This document shows positions 1 through 8,649 of a stretch of DNA of 17,652 bases, piece by piece. The stretch's first letter is position 1; the number at the start of each line of letters is the position of its first letter. The notes beneath the pieces are model-generated. The model had not been told where the DNA came from, searched no databases, and was given only the letters and a program-made list of their open reading frames with translations. The translations under genes and the position numbers were made by a program. This DNA is from an uncultured Prochlorococcus sp. GTDB lineage: Bacteria; Cyanobacteriota; Cyanobacteriia; PCC-6307; Cyanobiaceae. The stretch is taken from positions 1 to 17,652 of the forward strand of contig CACKJL010000018.1 in assembly GCA_902600395.1 (NCBI GenBank), written 5' to 3'.

Positions 1-188
1 ACGACATCACTGTTAGCAAGACATTTTTTTAGATCATTAATTGTTCTATTTTTTGCCCAGAAAGCATTGGTATCTAATAATTTTTGTAGCTTAATTAATC
101 CGTTTGTTGGTTTAAGATTAGGACCTAATCCAAAAACTCTTAATCCTAAAGCTCCTTTGGCATGTTTGATTACAGATATTTCTTTCAT
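1..188 (-). CDS. GNAT-family N-acetyltransferase, N-terminal part (cut by window edge)
   Basis: Reading the minus strand from an ATG at 188-186 gives 62 codons with no stop before the window edge, so only the N-terminus is present. It begins MKEISVIKHAKGALGLRVFG and later contains a segment with NAFWAKNRTINDLKK and LANSDVV. From memory this resembles the start of the cyanobacterial/plastid GNAT family related to chloroplast acetyltransferases, where an 'AFWA.dRs...L...L..S..VV' block precedes the acetyl-CoA domain. The acetyl-CoA-binding motif itself lies outside the window, so the enzyme class is inferred and the substrate is unknown. The gene is divergent from secA, with a 174-nt gap between the two starts. 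No clear Shine-Dalgarno sequence precedes the ATG. Confidence 0.6.
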   Translation of the reverse strand, partial: MKEISVIKHAKGALGLRVFGLGPNLKPTNGLIKLQKLLDTNAFWAKNRTINDLKKCLANSDV

Positions 189-319
189 TTATTAAAAAGA
201 TTTTTGAAAAGTGATGTCAGTTAGGTTATTTTTGTGACTTCAATCTAAATACCTTAATCGATCGTTTCTATAAAATAAAGAGATGATAGTTTTCTTCATT
301 CTGTTGCAACGCACTAATT

Positions 320-325
320 TATAAT
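320..325 (+). promoter_or_regulatory. Possible -10 element upstream of secA
   Basis: A perfect TATAAT lies 38 nt upstream of the secA ATG, inside the 174-nt divergent gap between the GNAT gene and secA. No good -35 hexamer sits at standard spacing; TTGCAA at 304-309 is too close, with a 10-nt spacer. A downstream AAGGA at 349-353, 9 nt before the ATG, serves as ribosome binding site. In DNA this AT-rich a lone TATAAT has limited weight. Confidence 0.35.
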
Positions 326-362
326 GTTTGTAATAAGATGAATTTTTTAAGGACTTTGACTT

Positions 363-3194
363 ATGCTAAAACTTTTGTTGGGAGATCCGAATACACGAAA
401 GTTAAAGTGCTATCAACCTATAGTGGAAGAGATAAATTTTTTAGAAGAAGAAATTTCTCAATTGACTGATGATGAGCTCAGAAAAGAAACTCAAAAACTT
501 AAATCAAATATTTCAACAGAATTAGATTTTAAAAAACAAAAAGAACTTCTAAAAGAATTTCTTCCTAAAGCTTTTGCAATCGTAAGAGAAGCAAGTAAAC
601 GTGTTCTTGATATGAGACACTTTGATGTTCAATTAATAGGCGGGATGGTTTTAAATGAGTGTCAAATTGCTGAGATGAAGACTGGAGAGGGAAAAACTCT
701 TGTCGCAACATTACCTTGTTATTTAAATGCTCTTACGGGGAAAGGTGTTCATGTTGTTACTGTAAATGATTATTTAGCTAGAAGGGATGCAGAGTGGATG
801 GGACAAGTTCATCGTTTTTTAGGTTTATCAGTTGGTTTAATTCAGCAAGATATGAATCCAATTGAGAGAAAGAAAAATTATGATTGTGATATAACTTATG
901 CCACAAATTCAGAATTAGGATTTGATTATTTAAGAGATAATATGGCTACCGATATTAGTGAGGTAGTTCAAAGAAAATTTAATTACTGCGTAATTGATGA
1001 GGTTGATTCAATATTAATTGATGAAGCAAGAACGCCTCTAATCATTTCTGGCCAAGTTGAAAGACCACAAGAAAAATATCAAAAAGCTGCAGAATTATCT
1101 CTCGCATTAGTCAAAGCAAAAGAATTAAGTAAAGATGGTATTGATCCAGAAGGAGATTATGAAGTTGATGAAAAACAAAGAAGTTGTATATTAACTGATC
1201 AGGGTTTTGCAAAATGTGAAGAGTATTTGGGAGTCAATGATTTATATAATCCTCAAGATCCTTGGGCTCACTATATAACTAACGCTTTAAAAGCCAAAGA
1301 ATTATTTATTAAAGATGTGAATTATATTATTAAGAACGATGAGGCTGTCATAGTTGATGAATTTACTGGTAGGGTAATGCCAGGAAGACGTTGGAGTGAT
1401 GGACAACATCAGGCAATAGAAGCGAAAGAGAATCTTAAAATTCAGCCTGAGACTCAAACATTAGCCTCCATAACCTATCAGAATTTTTTCCTTTTATATC
1501 CCGGTTTAGCAGGAATGACGGGAACTGCAAAAACTGAGGAGGTTGAATTTGAAAAAACTTATAAATTAGAATCAACAGTTATACCGACAAATCAAATAAG
1601 AAAGAGACAAGATTGGTCTGATCAAGTATTTAAGACAGAGATTGGTAAATGGAAAGCCGTTGCCAAAGAAACTGCACAAATTCATAGAGAGGGTAGACCT
1701 GTTTTAGTTGGGACAACAAGTGTGGAAAAAAGTGAATTATTAAGTTCACTTTTATCTGAAGAAAAAATCCCACATAATTTATTAAATGCTAAGCCAGAGA
1801 ACGTTGAACGTGAGGCAGAAATTGTTGCTCAGGCAGGGAGAGCAGGTGCTGTTACTATTGCGACTAATATGGCTGGAAGGGGAACAGATATAATTCTTGG
1901 CGGTAATAGTGACTATATGGCAAGGCTTAAATTAAAAGACATTTTAATTCCTTTGTTAGTTAAGCCTGATAATGAGCATAAGCCACCAATACCTAAACAA
2001 AGAAATTCAAAATCTAAGGGAGGTTTTTCTACAAAAGCTCGTTCAAATTTAAAAAAGAACATTTCAAATTCTTCAGCAAGTCTTTTCCCTTGCAAACTAG
2101 ATGAAGCAATTGAAAAGAAACTCTCGATGTTATGTGATGAACTTGTTAAAAATTGGGGAGATAGACAACTTTCTGTCTTAGATCTTGATGACAGGATAGC
2201 TACAGCCGCAGAAAAAGCACCAACTGATGATAACTTGATAAAGCTTTTGAGAGAATCTTTATCTGATGTAAAAAAAGAATATGAAAAAGTATTGATTCAT
2301 GAAGAAGAAAAAGTAAGAGAAGCTGGCGGTTTACATGTCATTGGTACTGAGAGACACGAATCAAGAAGGGTGGATAATCAACTTAGAGGTAGAGCAGGAA
2401 GACAAGGTGATCTTGGAAGTACAAGATTCTTTTTATCTTTAGATGATAATTTATTAAGGATTTTTGGGGGTGATAGAGTAGCGAACCTAATGAATGCTTT
2501 TAGGGTTGACGAAGATATGCCTATTGAGTCAGGAATGCTTACTAGGTCTCTAGAAAGTGCTCAAAAGAAAGTTGAAACCTACTATTACGATATTCGAAAA
2601 CAAGTGTTTGAATACGACGAGGTAATGAACAATCAAAGAAAAGCAGTTTATGGCGAAAGACTGAGAGTATTAAAAGGCATTGATTTAAAGAGACAGGTAA
2701 TAGGATATGGAGAAAGGACAATGATTGAAATTGTAGATGCTTATATTAATCCTGATCTTCCTCCTGAAGAATGGAATATTGATCAATTAATTTCTAAAGT
2801 CAAAGAATTTATATATTTATTAGATGATCTTAAATCTGATGATATTAATTTACTGTCCATAGAAGAATTAAAAAACTATCTTCAAGAGCAGTTGCGAATA
2901 GCTTATGATTTAAAAGAAACACAAATAGAAAAGATTCGTCCAGGATTAATGAGAGAAGCTGAAAGATTTTTCATTTTGCAGCAAATCGATAATTTATGGC
3001 GAGAACATCTTCAATCCATGGATTCCTTGAGAGAATCAGTTGGATTAAGAGGTTATGGTCAAAAAGATCCATTAATCGAATATAAAAATGAAGGATATGA
3101 TATGTTTCTCGAAATGATGACTAATATGAGACGAAATGTTATCTATTCAATGTTTATGTTTCAACCTAAAACTGATGTTAATGAAACAAATTAA
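363..3194 (+). CDS. secA: Preprotein translocase ATPase SecA
   Basis: SecA is the ATPase motor that pushes unfolded preproteins through SecYEG at the plasma membrane and, in cyanobacteria, the thylakoid membrane. The 943-residue protein shows the Walker A segment MKTGEGKT at 105-112, a Walker B-type DEVDSILIDEART around 212-223, TATNSELGFDYLRDNM around 179-194, LAGMTGTA around 382-389, TNMAGRGTDI at 501-510 and the arginine-finger block RRVDNQLRGRAGRQGD around 668-683. About 140 residues separate LGG (512-514) from AGGLH (654-658), where E. coli SecA has about 37. The insert includes a basic, Ser/Asn/Lys-rich patch at about 540-572. The C-terminus ends ...TDVNETN with no zinc-binding CxCx8CH tail. 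The ATG start is supported by AAGGA at 349-353. The gene runs convergent with cysE, with an 8-nt gap. Reading frame intact. Confidence 0.98.
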   Translation: MLKLLLGDPNTRKLKCYQPIVEEINFLEEEISQLTDDELRKETQKLKSNISTELDFKKQKELLKEFLPKAFAIVREASKRVLDMRHFDVQLIGGMVLNECQIAEMKTGEGKTLVATLPCYLNALTGKGVHVVTVNDYLARRDAEWMGQVHRFLGLSVGLIQQDMNPIERKKNYDCDITYATNSELGFDYLRDNMATDISEVVQRKFNYCVIDEVDSILIDEARTPLIISGQVERPQEKYQKAAELSLALVKAKELSKDGIDPEGDYEVDEKQRSCILTDQGFAKCEEYLGVNDLYNPQDPWAHYITNALKAKELFIKDVNYIIKNDEAVIVDEFTGRVMPGRRWSDGQHQAIEAKENLKIQPETQTLASITYQNFFLLYPGLAGMTGTAKTEEVEFEKTYKLESTVIPTNQIRKRQDWSDQVFKTEIGKWKAVAKETAQIHREGRPVLVGTTSVEKSELLSSLLSEEKIPHNLLNAKPENVEREAEIVAQAGRAGAVTIATNMAGRGTDIILGGNSDYMARLKLKDILIPLLVKPDNEHKPPIPKQRNSKSKGGFSTKARSNLKKNISNSSASLFPCKLDEAIEKKLSMLCDELVKNWGDRQLSVLDLDDRIATAAEKAPTDDNLIKLLRESLSDVKKEYEKVLIHEEEKVREAGGLHVIGTERHESRRVDNQLRGRAGRQGDLGSTRFFLSLDDNLLRIFGGDRVANLMNAFRVDEDMPIESGMLTRSLESAQKKVETYYYDIRKQVFEYDEVMNNQRKAVYGERLRVLKGIDLKRQVIGYGERTMIEIVDAYINPDLPPEEWNIDQLISKVKEFIYLLDDLKSDDINLLSIEELKNYLQEQLRIAYDLKETQIEKIRPGLMREAERFFILQQIDNLWREHLQSMDSLRESVGLRGYGQKDPLIEYKNEGYDMFLEMMTNMRRNVIYSMFMFQPKTDVNETN

Positions 3195-3202
3195 ATTAAT
3201 AT

Positions 3203-3940
3203 TTAATCATCTCCAAGAAATTCAAAAATTTCTTTGTCTTTAAGACTTTGAGAATCACCTAGTTTAGAAATATCAATAGATTCTGAGCTTGCTATACATT
3301 GTAGAGCTTTTTGTAATTTAAGAATTTCATTTTCAAGAGAGTCTATCCTATCCATTAAGTTTTTAATCACATTAGCTTCTGCATCTGGTAAGGCAGAGTG
3401 AGCTAGAGGATTTACTTTGACACCACTTTGATGCACCACTCTGCCTGGAACTCCAACTACAGTACTATTCCCCTCTACATTCCGAACAACTACTGAGCCA
3501 GCACCAATACGGGTATTAGATCCTACTGTGATGGATCCAAGAACTTTTGCACCTGCTCCAACTACAACATTTTCCATTAAGGTTGGGTGTCTTTTGCCAT
3601 GGCTTTTACCAGTGCCTCCTAATGTCACGCCTTGATAAAGCAAACAGTTATTTCCTATCTCAGCTGTTTCACCAATAACAACGCCCATCCCATGGTCTAT
3701 GAAAACCCTTCTACCAATTTTTGCTCCAGGATGGATTTCGATACCTGTTGCTAGCCTATTAAGATGACTGAGTAAGCGGGGAATCAAAGGAATCTTTAAT
3801 TGCCATAATTTATGTGTAAACCTATGTATAACTATTGATTGAAAGCCCGGGTAGCAAAGAAATATCTCTATTATTCCTCTTGCGGCGGGATCTCTCTCTC
3901 TGATAATTTCTATATCTGATTTAAAAGTTTTTAATACCAT
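3203..3940 (-). CDS. cysE: Serine O-acetyltransferase CysE
   Basis: CysE transfers acetyl from acetyl-CoA to L-serine, giving O-acetylserine, the first step of cysteine synthesis in the cytoplasm. The 245-residue protein has a short N-terminal helical region (about 1-65) followed by a left-handed beta-helix of hexapeptide repeats (about 67-168). The catalytic Asp-His pair is visible at D82-H83 in FIDHGMGVVIGETAEIG, and a second conserved histidine at H118 in GKSHGKRHPTL. The stretch GVPGRVV closes the helix. The C-terminal tail of about 75 residues (LMDRIDSLENEILKLQKALQ) looks like a short coiled coil. The protein is shorter at its N-terminus than E. coli CysE, as is usual in cyanobacteria. 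It lies 3 nt downstream of plmA on the same strand, so the two are almost certainly co-transcribed. Confidence 0.95.
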   Translation of the reverse strand: MVLKTFKSDIEIIRERDPAARGIIEIFLCYPGFQSIVIHRFTHKLWQLKIPLIPRLLSHLNRLATGIEIHPGAKIGRRVFIDHGMGVVIGETAEIGNNCLLYQGVTLGGTGKSHGKRHPTLMENVVVGAGAKVLGSITVGSNTRIGAGSVVVRNVEGNSTVVGVPGRVVHQSGVKVNPLAHSALPDAEANVIKNLMDRIDSLENEILKLQKALQCIASSESIDISKLGDSQSLKDKEIFEFLGDD

Positions 3941-3943
3941 GGT

Positions 3944-4930
3944 CTAATTAATAACTCCTATTTCTTTTTTTAATTGATTTATTGTTTCGATACTTAAATA
4001 ATTTTTAGCACATATTATTTGAGGTAATCTCATCAACTGAGAACGATTTTTTAATAATGTGTTTTCTACAACTGATAAACTAGGTCCATCACACACTATA
4101 TGGTTCGAAGCCTTCAAAAGTGAGAGTAATCTGTTGTTATTGTCTGAAAGTGCCGTCATAAGCATTAATTCGCTACCACGCATGCTGTGTATAATAACTT
4201 CTGCTGCTCTCAATAAACCAGGGCTTATACTAACAATACCTACACAACTTCCAGCATTTAACTCCTTGAGAATTTTTAATTCTTTTTGAAAGTCGCTCAA
4301 GTCAACTGCAATAGCGCGAACTCCATGTTGCTTAGCAACTTTTTCTAGAGGCTGTAAAAAATATCTGCTTGTGACAATCGTACCATTATTTGAATTACTC
4401 AAAACTTTTTCTAATTCTTCCATAGGAACAACCTCTACTGGTACATTAACTGTTGTAGAAAGGTCTTCTGCTATTAACATTGAAGCCCCAATATCCTCTC
4501 TAGGAGTACTGACTATGATTCTTGATCCGCACTTAATGCGCCAGTCAATTTCATTGGTCAATATTTCTCTCGCCTCTTGTAAAGTGCATCCAAGACTTAT
4601 CAAGTTGTTAATTACCTTCTTTGCTTCTTGATCTGGTGCATTACTTATTTTATTTTTTGAGTAAAATGATTTTTTAAATTCTCTTTTAGTAAGATTATCT
4701 CTTACATATATACCTGATCCAGCTATTGCTTCAACAACTCCATCTATTTCCAGTTGCCTGTAAACTTTGCTTATAGTATTCCGATGGAGTCCAGTCTGCA
4801 TCGCTAGTTGTCTCGTACTAGGAAGTCTGTGTCCTGGAGGATAATGTCTTGCTGCAATTGCAAAACAAATTTGATTATATAGTTGAGTAGATGCTGGGAT
4901 ATCACTTTCTTGTTGAATATGGAATCTCAC
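3944..4930 (-). CDS. plmA: GntR-family regulator, probably PlmA
   Basis: This 328-residue protein opens with a GntR winged helix-turn-helix (about residues 9-78), showing PASTQLYNQICFAI, PPGHRLPSTRQLA and GLHRNTISKVYRQLE, and ending with the wing GSGIYVRD. The remaining 240 or so residues form a domain unlike FadR, HutC or aminotransferase (MocR) effector domains. That architecture and length match PlmA, a GntR regulator confined to cyanobacteria and known to bind the PII-PipX nitrogen/carbon signalling complex. The PlmA name rests on recalled similarity, and the regulated genes cannot be read from the sequence. It starts at GTG (4930-4928), supported by AGGA on the minus strand at 4944-4941, 10 nt upstream. 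cysE follows 3 nt after its stop, and infC ends 77 nt upstream. Confidence 0.78.
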   Translation of the reverse strand: MRFHIQQESDIPASTQLYNQICFAIAARHYPPGHRLPSTRQLAMQTGLHRNTISKVYRQLEIDGVVEAIAGSGIYVRDNLTKREFKKSFYSKNKISNAPDQEAKKVINNLISLGCTLQEAREILTNEIDWRIKCGSRIIVSTPREDIGASMLIAEDLSTTVNVPVEVVPMEELEKVLSNSNNGTIVTSRYFLQPLEKVAKQHGVRAIAVDLSDFQKELKILKELNAGSCVGIVSISPGLLRAAEVIIHSMRGSELMLMTALSDNNNRLLSLLKASNHIVCDGPSLSVVENTLLKNRSQLMRLPQIICAKNYLSIETINQLKKEIGVIN

Positions 4931-5007
4931 TTGGTAAAAATCCTGACTAATTTATTTTTGATGATAGTGACACTTTAACATTCGTCATATCTTATAGTAA
5001 CAACTTC

Positions 5008-5580
5008 TCAATCATCATCTTTTTTAATTAGAGGAGTTTTTCGAGGGCTTAAAAACATAATCATATTTCTTCCTTCTCTTTTTGGTTTTTGTTGAACTTC
5101 TGATTGCTCTTCTAAATCATTAGCCATTTTTAAAAGAAGTGTTTCAGCTAAATTTGAGTGTTGAATTTCTCTACCCCTAAAAAATACAGTACATTTTACT
5201 TTGTCTCCCGATTTTAAAAATCTTGTCGCTTGACCTATGCGGACATCATAATCATGCTTGTCAATTTTGTACCTCATTTTTACTTCTTTAACTTCTGTTT
5301 GATGAGATTTTTTCTTTGTTTCTTTAGCTTTTTTCTCTTGTTCAAATTTATATTTTCCGTAGTCCATTATCCTGCAAACAGGAGGATTTGCTTTTTCGCT
5401 CACCAAAACTAAATCAAGTTCTCTTTGAGATGCTATTTCTAATGCTTTTAATCTATCTATGACACCTAATTGTTTTCCATCTGAATCAACGACTCTCAAT
5501 TGAGGGTATTTTATTCTTTCATTTATATTTGGCAGCTCTCTAACGGGAGCTCGGCGGTCAAAGCGTGGGCGTGGTGGCAT
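5008..5580 (-). CDS. infC: Translation initiation factor IF-3
   Basis: IF-3 binds the 30S subunit, prevents premature 50S joining and checks initiator tRNA and start-codon pairing. The 190-residue protein has the IF-3 N-terminal domain (about 12-85), including NERIKYPQLRVVDSDGKQLG and VCRIMDYGKYKFEQEKKAK. A lysine-rich linker follows, then the C-terminal domain (about 95-180) with EVKMRYKIDKHDYDVRIGQA, FLKSGDKVKCTVFFRGREI and MIMFLSPRK. The first codon is a plain ATG. The rare AUU start that allows IF-3 self-regulation in E. coli is therefore not seen here. It lies 53 nt downstream of miaA on the same strand and 77 nt upstream of plmA. Confidence 0.97.
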   Translation of the reverse strand: MPPRPRFDRRAPVRELPNINERIKYPQLRVVDSDGKQLGVIDRLKALEIASQRELDLVLVSEKANPPVCRIMDYGKYKFEQEKKAKETKKKSHQTEVKEVKMRYKIDKHDYDVRIGQATRFLKSGDKVKCTVFFRGREIQHSNLAETLLLKMANDLEEQSEVQQKPKREGRNMIMFLSPRKTPLIKKDDD

Positions 5581-5633
5581 TCAGTTAATTTAATAAATTG
5601 ATTGGATGACGAATAAAATCTATTTTTATAGAG

Positions 5634-6533
5634 TTAGCTTAAAAAAGACTCTATCTTGATTATTGCATCTTTTAGCAGGTTTTTGTTATTAAGCCAAAGA
5701 GGATTATTTTTATTACGAAACCAAGTCTTTTGTCTTTTTGCAAATTGGATCGTTTTTGTCGTAGTTAATTCAATCGCTTTGTCAATTGTTGAATGGTTAT
5801 TTAAAACATCCCTAGCTTCTCGATAACCTATAGTTTCTAATATTGGCAAATTAAATCCGTATTTAGAAATAATATGGTTCGTCTCCTCAATAATTCCAGA
5901 TGAAAACATATTTTTTGTTCTTTGTAAAATTCTTTCTTTTAAATTTTCTCTATCTAATCCAAGCTCTAGTATCCTCCATTCAGGCGGTTTTTGAACTTTC
6001 AGAGTTGACAAAGGTTTACCTGTTACATAAAAGACTTCTAAAGCTCTAATTGTTCTAATGTGGTCAGCAAAATTGATTTTTTTTGTTGATAATGGATCGC
6101 AATTTTTTAATAAGTCCCAACATTTTTCCTGACCAAGTTCTTCTAATTGCATTCTCAAATTTTTTTGAGGAGGGACATCTGGCACAAAAAATCCTTTTGT
6201 TATTGAGTTCATATACAACCCACTCCCTCCAACAAGAAAAGGTAAATTATCTTGCTTAATTTCTCTTTTTATTGATTTTTGAGCAATTTCTTGAAATTGT
6301 TTCACATTAATTTGATGGATTGGTTCCTCAATATCTAATAAAAAATGCTTTATTTGTTGTTGTTGTTGTTTAGAAGGCTTGGCTGTTCCAATATCCATAG
6401 ACTTATAAATTTGCCTTGAATCGATATTATGTATACGAGTTTTAAAATATTCTGCAATTTCAATAGCTAATTCAGTTTTGCCACTTGCAGTAGGCCCAAT
6501 TAAAATTATTACATGAGGTTGAAATGAAGACAT
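5634..6533 (-). CDS. miaA: tRNA dimethylallyltransferase MiaA
   Basis: MiaA prenylates adenosine 37 next to the anticodon of tRNAs reading UNN codons, using dimethylallyl diphosphate, which improves codon-anticodon pairing. The 299-residue protein shows the P-loop GPTASGKT at 13-20, the DSRQIYKSMDIGTAKP block from 38, LVGGSGLYMNS around 100-110 and, near the C-terminus, FAKRQKTWFRN. All are family hallmarks. Residues 56-60 are five consecutive glutamines, all encoded by CAA, inside the loop after the DSRQIY motif. The protein is of normal length and in frame. The gene is divergent from gyrB with a 149-nt gap and leads the minus-strand run miaA-infC-plmA-cysE. Confidence 0.97.
   Translation of the reverse strand: MSSFQPHVIILIGPTASGKTELAIEIAEYFKTRIHNIDSRQIYKSMDIGTAKPSKQQQQQIKHFLLDIEEPIHQINVKQFQEIAQKSIKREIKQDNLPFLVGGSGLYMNSITKGFFVPDVPPQKNLRMQLEELGQEKCWDLLKNCDPLSTKKINFADHIRTIRALEVFYVTGKPLSTLKVQKPPEWRILELGLDRENLKERILQRTKNMFSSGIIEETNHIISKYGFNLPILETIGYREARDVLNNHSTIDKAIELTTTKTIQFAKRQKTWFRNKNNPLWLNNKNLLKDAIIKIESFLS
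6354..6368 (-). repeat. Short CAA trinucleotide repeat inside miaA
   Basis: Five perfect tandem TTG units on the plus strand (CAA on the coding strand) encode Gln56-Gln60 of MiaA. It is an in-frame microsatellite, so slippage by whole units would change the length of the glutamine run without breaking the gene. Confidence 0.8.
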
Positions 6534-6637
6534 ATGAATTTCTGAAGAAAAAAATATTAGCTATATAATTAAAGTGATTAAATTTTTCATTGACTTCGAG
6601 CCTTTATCTTATTGCAGTGGTAAGTTTAACAAAAGAC

Positions 6638-6660
6638 CTTTTAAAATAACATTTTAAAAG
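6638..6660. repeat. 10-bp perfect inverted repeat before gyrB
   Basis: CTTTTAAAAT (6638-6647) and ATTTTAAAAG (6651-6660) are exact reverse complements separated by AAC. The repeat ends 22 nt before the gyrB ATG and is followed by a T-rich stretch with eight consecutive T's. It could act as an AT-only stem-loop in the gyrB leader, a weak terminator or a protein-binding site. Because the arms are almost pure A/T, chance occurrence in this genome cannot be excluded. Confidence 0.5.
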
Positions 6661-6682
6661 TTTAATATTTTTTTTATATTAA

Positions 6683-8649
6683 ATGAGTGAGGACAAAAGA
6701 TCTAATAAAATCTCAAATGATTATGGCGCGGAACAGATTCAGGTTTTAGAAGGGTTAGAACCAGTTCGAAAACGTCCTGGGATGTATATAGGATCTACAG
6801 GACCTAGGGGATTACATCATTTAGTATATGAGGTAGTTGATAACTCAGTTGATGAAGCGCTTGCAGGACATTGTGATCATATAGAAATAGTCCTTCGAGC
6901 AGATGGTTCTGCTTTAATTTCTGATAATGGACGAGGTATTCCAACAGATATTCATCCAAGAACAGGAAAAAGTGCCTTAGAGACTGTACTAACTGTTCTT
7001 CATGCAGGAGGTAAATTTGGAAGTGGTGGTTATAAAGTTTCAGGCGGTTTGCATGGAGTAGGAATATCTGTAGTTAATGCTTTAAGCGAATGGGTTAATG
7101 TGACTGTCTATAGGGATGGTCAAGAATTTAATCAAAGATTTGAAAAAGGGGTGTCAAAGGGTGAATTGCAAAGTAAAAAGCAGACTGACAAACCATCTAA
7201 GAAAGGTACAACTATTTGCTTTAAACCCGACAAAGAAATTTTTTCTGGAGGAACTGAGTTTGAATATACTCTTCTTTCATCTAGATTGAGAGAACTAGCT
7301 TACCTGAACGGCGGAGTAAAAATTGTCTTTAGGGATGAAAGAAATCAATTATCAGATGGTTCTTTTAAAGAAGACATTTACTTATATCAAGGAGGTATTA
7401 AAGAATATGTTGAATACATGAATGCTGAAAAAGATTCTATTCATCCTGAAATAATTTATGTTGACTCACAGAAAGACAATGTCTATGTAGAAGCAGCTTT
7501 GCAATGGTGTTCAGATGTATATTCAGATAATATCTTGGGATTTGCAAATAATATTAGAACTATTGATGGAGGAACTCATATAGAAGGGCTAAAAACAGTT
7601 CTCACAAGAACTTTCAATAATCTTGCAAAAAAGAGAGGTAAAAGAAAAGATATTGAAAAAAATTTAGCTGGCGAAAATATTAGAGAAGGCTTGACTGTTG
7701 TTTTATCGGTAAAAGTACCAGATCCCGAATTTGAAGGGCAAACAAAAACAAAATTAGGAAATACCGAAGTAAGAGGAATTGTGGATTCTCTCATTGGTGA
7801 GGCTCTCACAAAATATATGGAATTCAATCCTGGAGTTTTGGATTTGATTCTTGAAAAAGCAATTCAATCATTTAATGCAGCAGAAGCTGCCAGAAGAGCC
7901 AGAGAATTAGTAAGAAGAAAAAGTGTTCTTGAAAGTTCTACTTTGCCAGGTAAATTAGCAGATTGTAGTTCTAGAGATCCCTCAGAATCAGAAATTTATA
8001 TAGTTGAAGGTGATTCCGCTGGAGGTTCCGCAAAACAAGGACGAGATAGAAAATTTCAGGCTATTTTGCCTCTAAGGGGTAAAATTCTTAATATTGAAAA
8101 GACTGACGATACTAAAATTTATAAAATACAGAAATACAATCATTAATAACAGCTCTAGGATTAGGAATAAAAGGAGAGGAGTTCGACGAGAGCTCTTTGA
8201 GATATCATAGAGTTGTCATTATGACGGACGCTGATGTTGACGGTGCTCATATAAGAACTTTATTATTGACATTTTTTTATAGATACCAAAGAGAACTTGT
8301 TGAGAAAGGCTTTATATACATTGCTTGTCCCCCTTTATATAAAGTTGAAAGAGGTAAGAATCATAATTACTGTTATAACGAGAATCAATTAAAGGATACA
8401 ATCGAAGGTTTTGGAGAAAAAGCAAATTATAATATCCAAAGATTTAAGGGATTAGGAGAGATGATGCCAAAACAATTATGGGATACAACGATGAATCCTC
8501 AAACTAGAATGATGAAAAGGGTTGAAATCGAAGATGCACTTGAGGCTGACAGAATATTCAATATATTAATGGGAGATAAAGTTGCACCAAGAAGAGAATT
8601 TATTGAAACTCATAGTAGCAACTTAGATTTGGCAACTTTAGATATATGA
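6683..8649 (+). CDS. gyrB: DNA gyrase subunit B, frameshifted in this sequence
   Basis: GyrB supplies ATP hydrolysis and half the DNA-cleavage site for negative supercoiling by gyrase. As written, the frame opens at 6683 and hits a stop at 8144-8146 after 487 codons. The rest of the protein continues in another frame to a stop at 8647-8649. Adding one A to the A4 run at 8123-8126 (codon 481) restores a continuous 655-residue GyrB. The GHKL ATPase domain shows EVVDNSVDEAL (50-60), DNGRGIP (81-87) and GGLHGVG (121-127). The TOPRIM domain shows EGDSAGG (442-448) and, after the break, the metal-binding DADVDG (516-521), then IQRFKGLGEM. The break therefore separates the TOPRIM glutamate from its Asp residues, so neither piece alone should work. 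An indel error in the sequence is much the likeliest explanation. The next gene overlaps the stop as ATGA. Confidence 0.95.
8123..8126 (+). other. Frameshift site in gyrB (A4, expected A5)
   Basis: After Lys481 the written frame gives IQKYNH-stop. Inserting one A in this run gives N-T-E-I-Q-S-L-I-T-A-L-G and continues without interruption into the DADVDG part of TOPRIM. A4 is short for a biological slippage site. Confidence 0.9.

Noticed and set aside
258..264. CGATCG near secA as a cyanobacterial HIP1 repeat
   Set aside because: The full octamer GCGATCGC is not present and the site occurs alone.
3190..3207. Hairpin ATTAAAT-TAAT-ATTTAAT between the convergent secA and cysE ends as a terminator
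   Set aside because: The arms are only 7 bp and purely A/T, so the structure would be very weak and is expected often by chance in this DNA.
4059..4631. Plus-strand open frames opposite plmA, and similar open frames opposite gyrB, infC, mgtE, ssb and the DedA gene
   Set aside because: They are mirror frames of well-supported genes, show no recognisable motif or ribosome site, and have compositions expected from antisense reading.
8123..8649. Split gyrase B subunit comparable to the divided topoisomerase of phage T4
   Set aside because: The downstream part has no start codon or ribosome site near the break, and the reading frame on both sides is fully conserved-looking; a missing A explains it completely.
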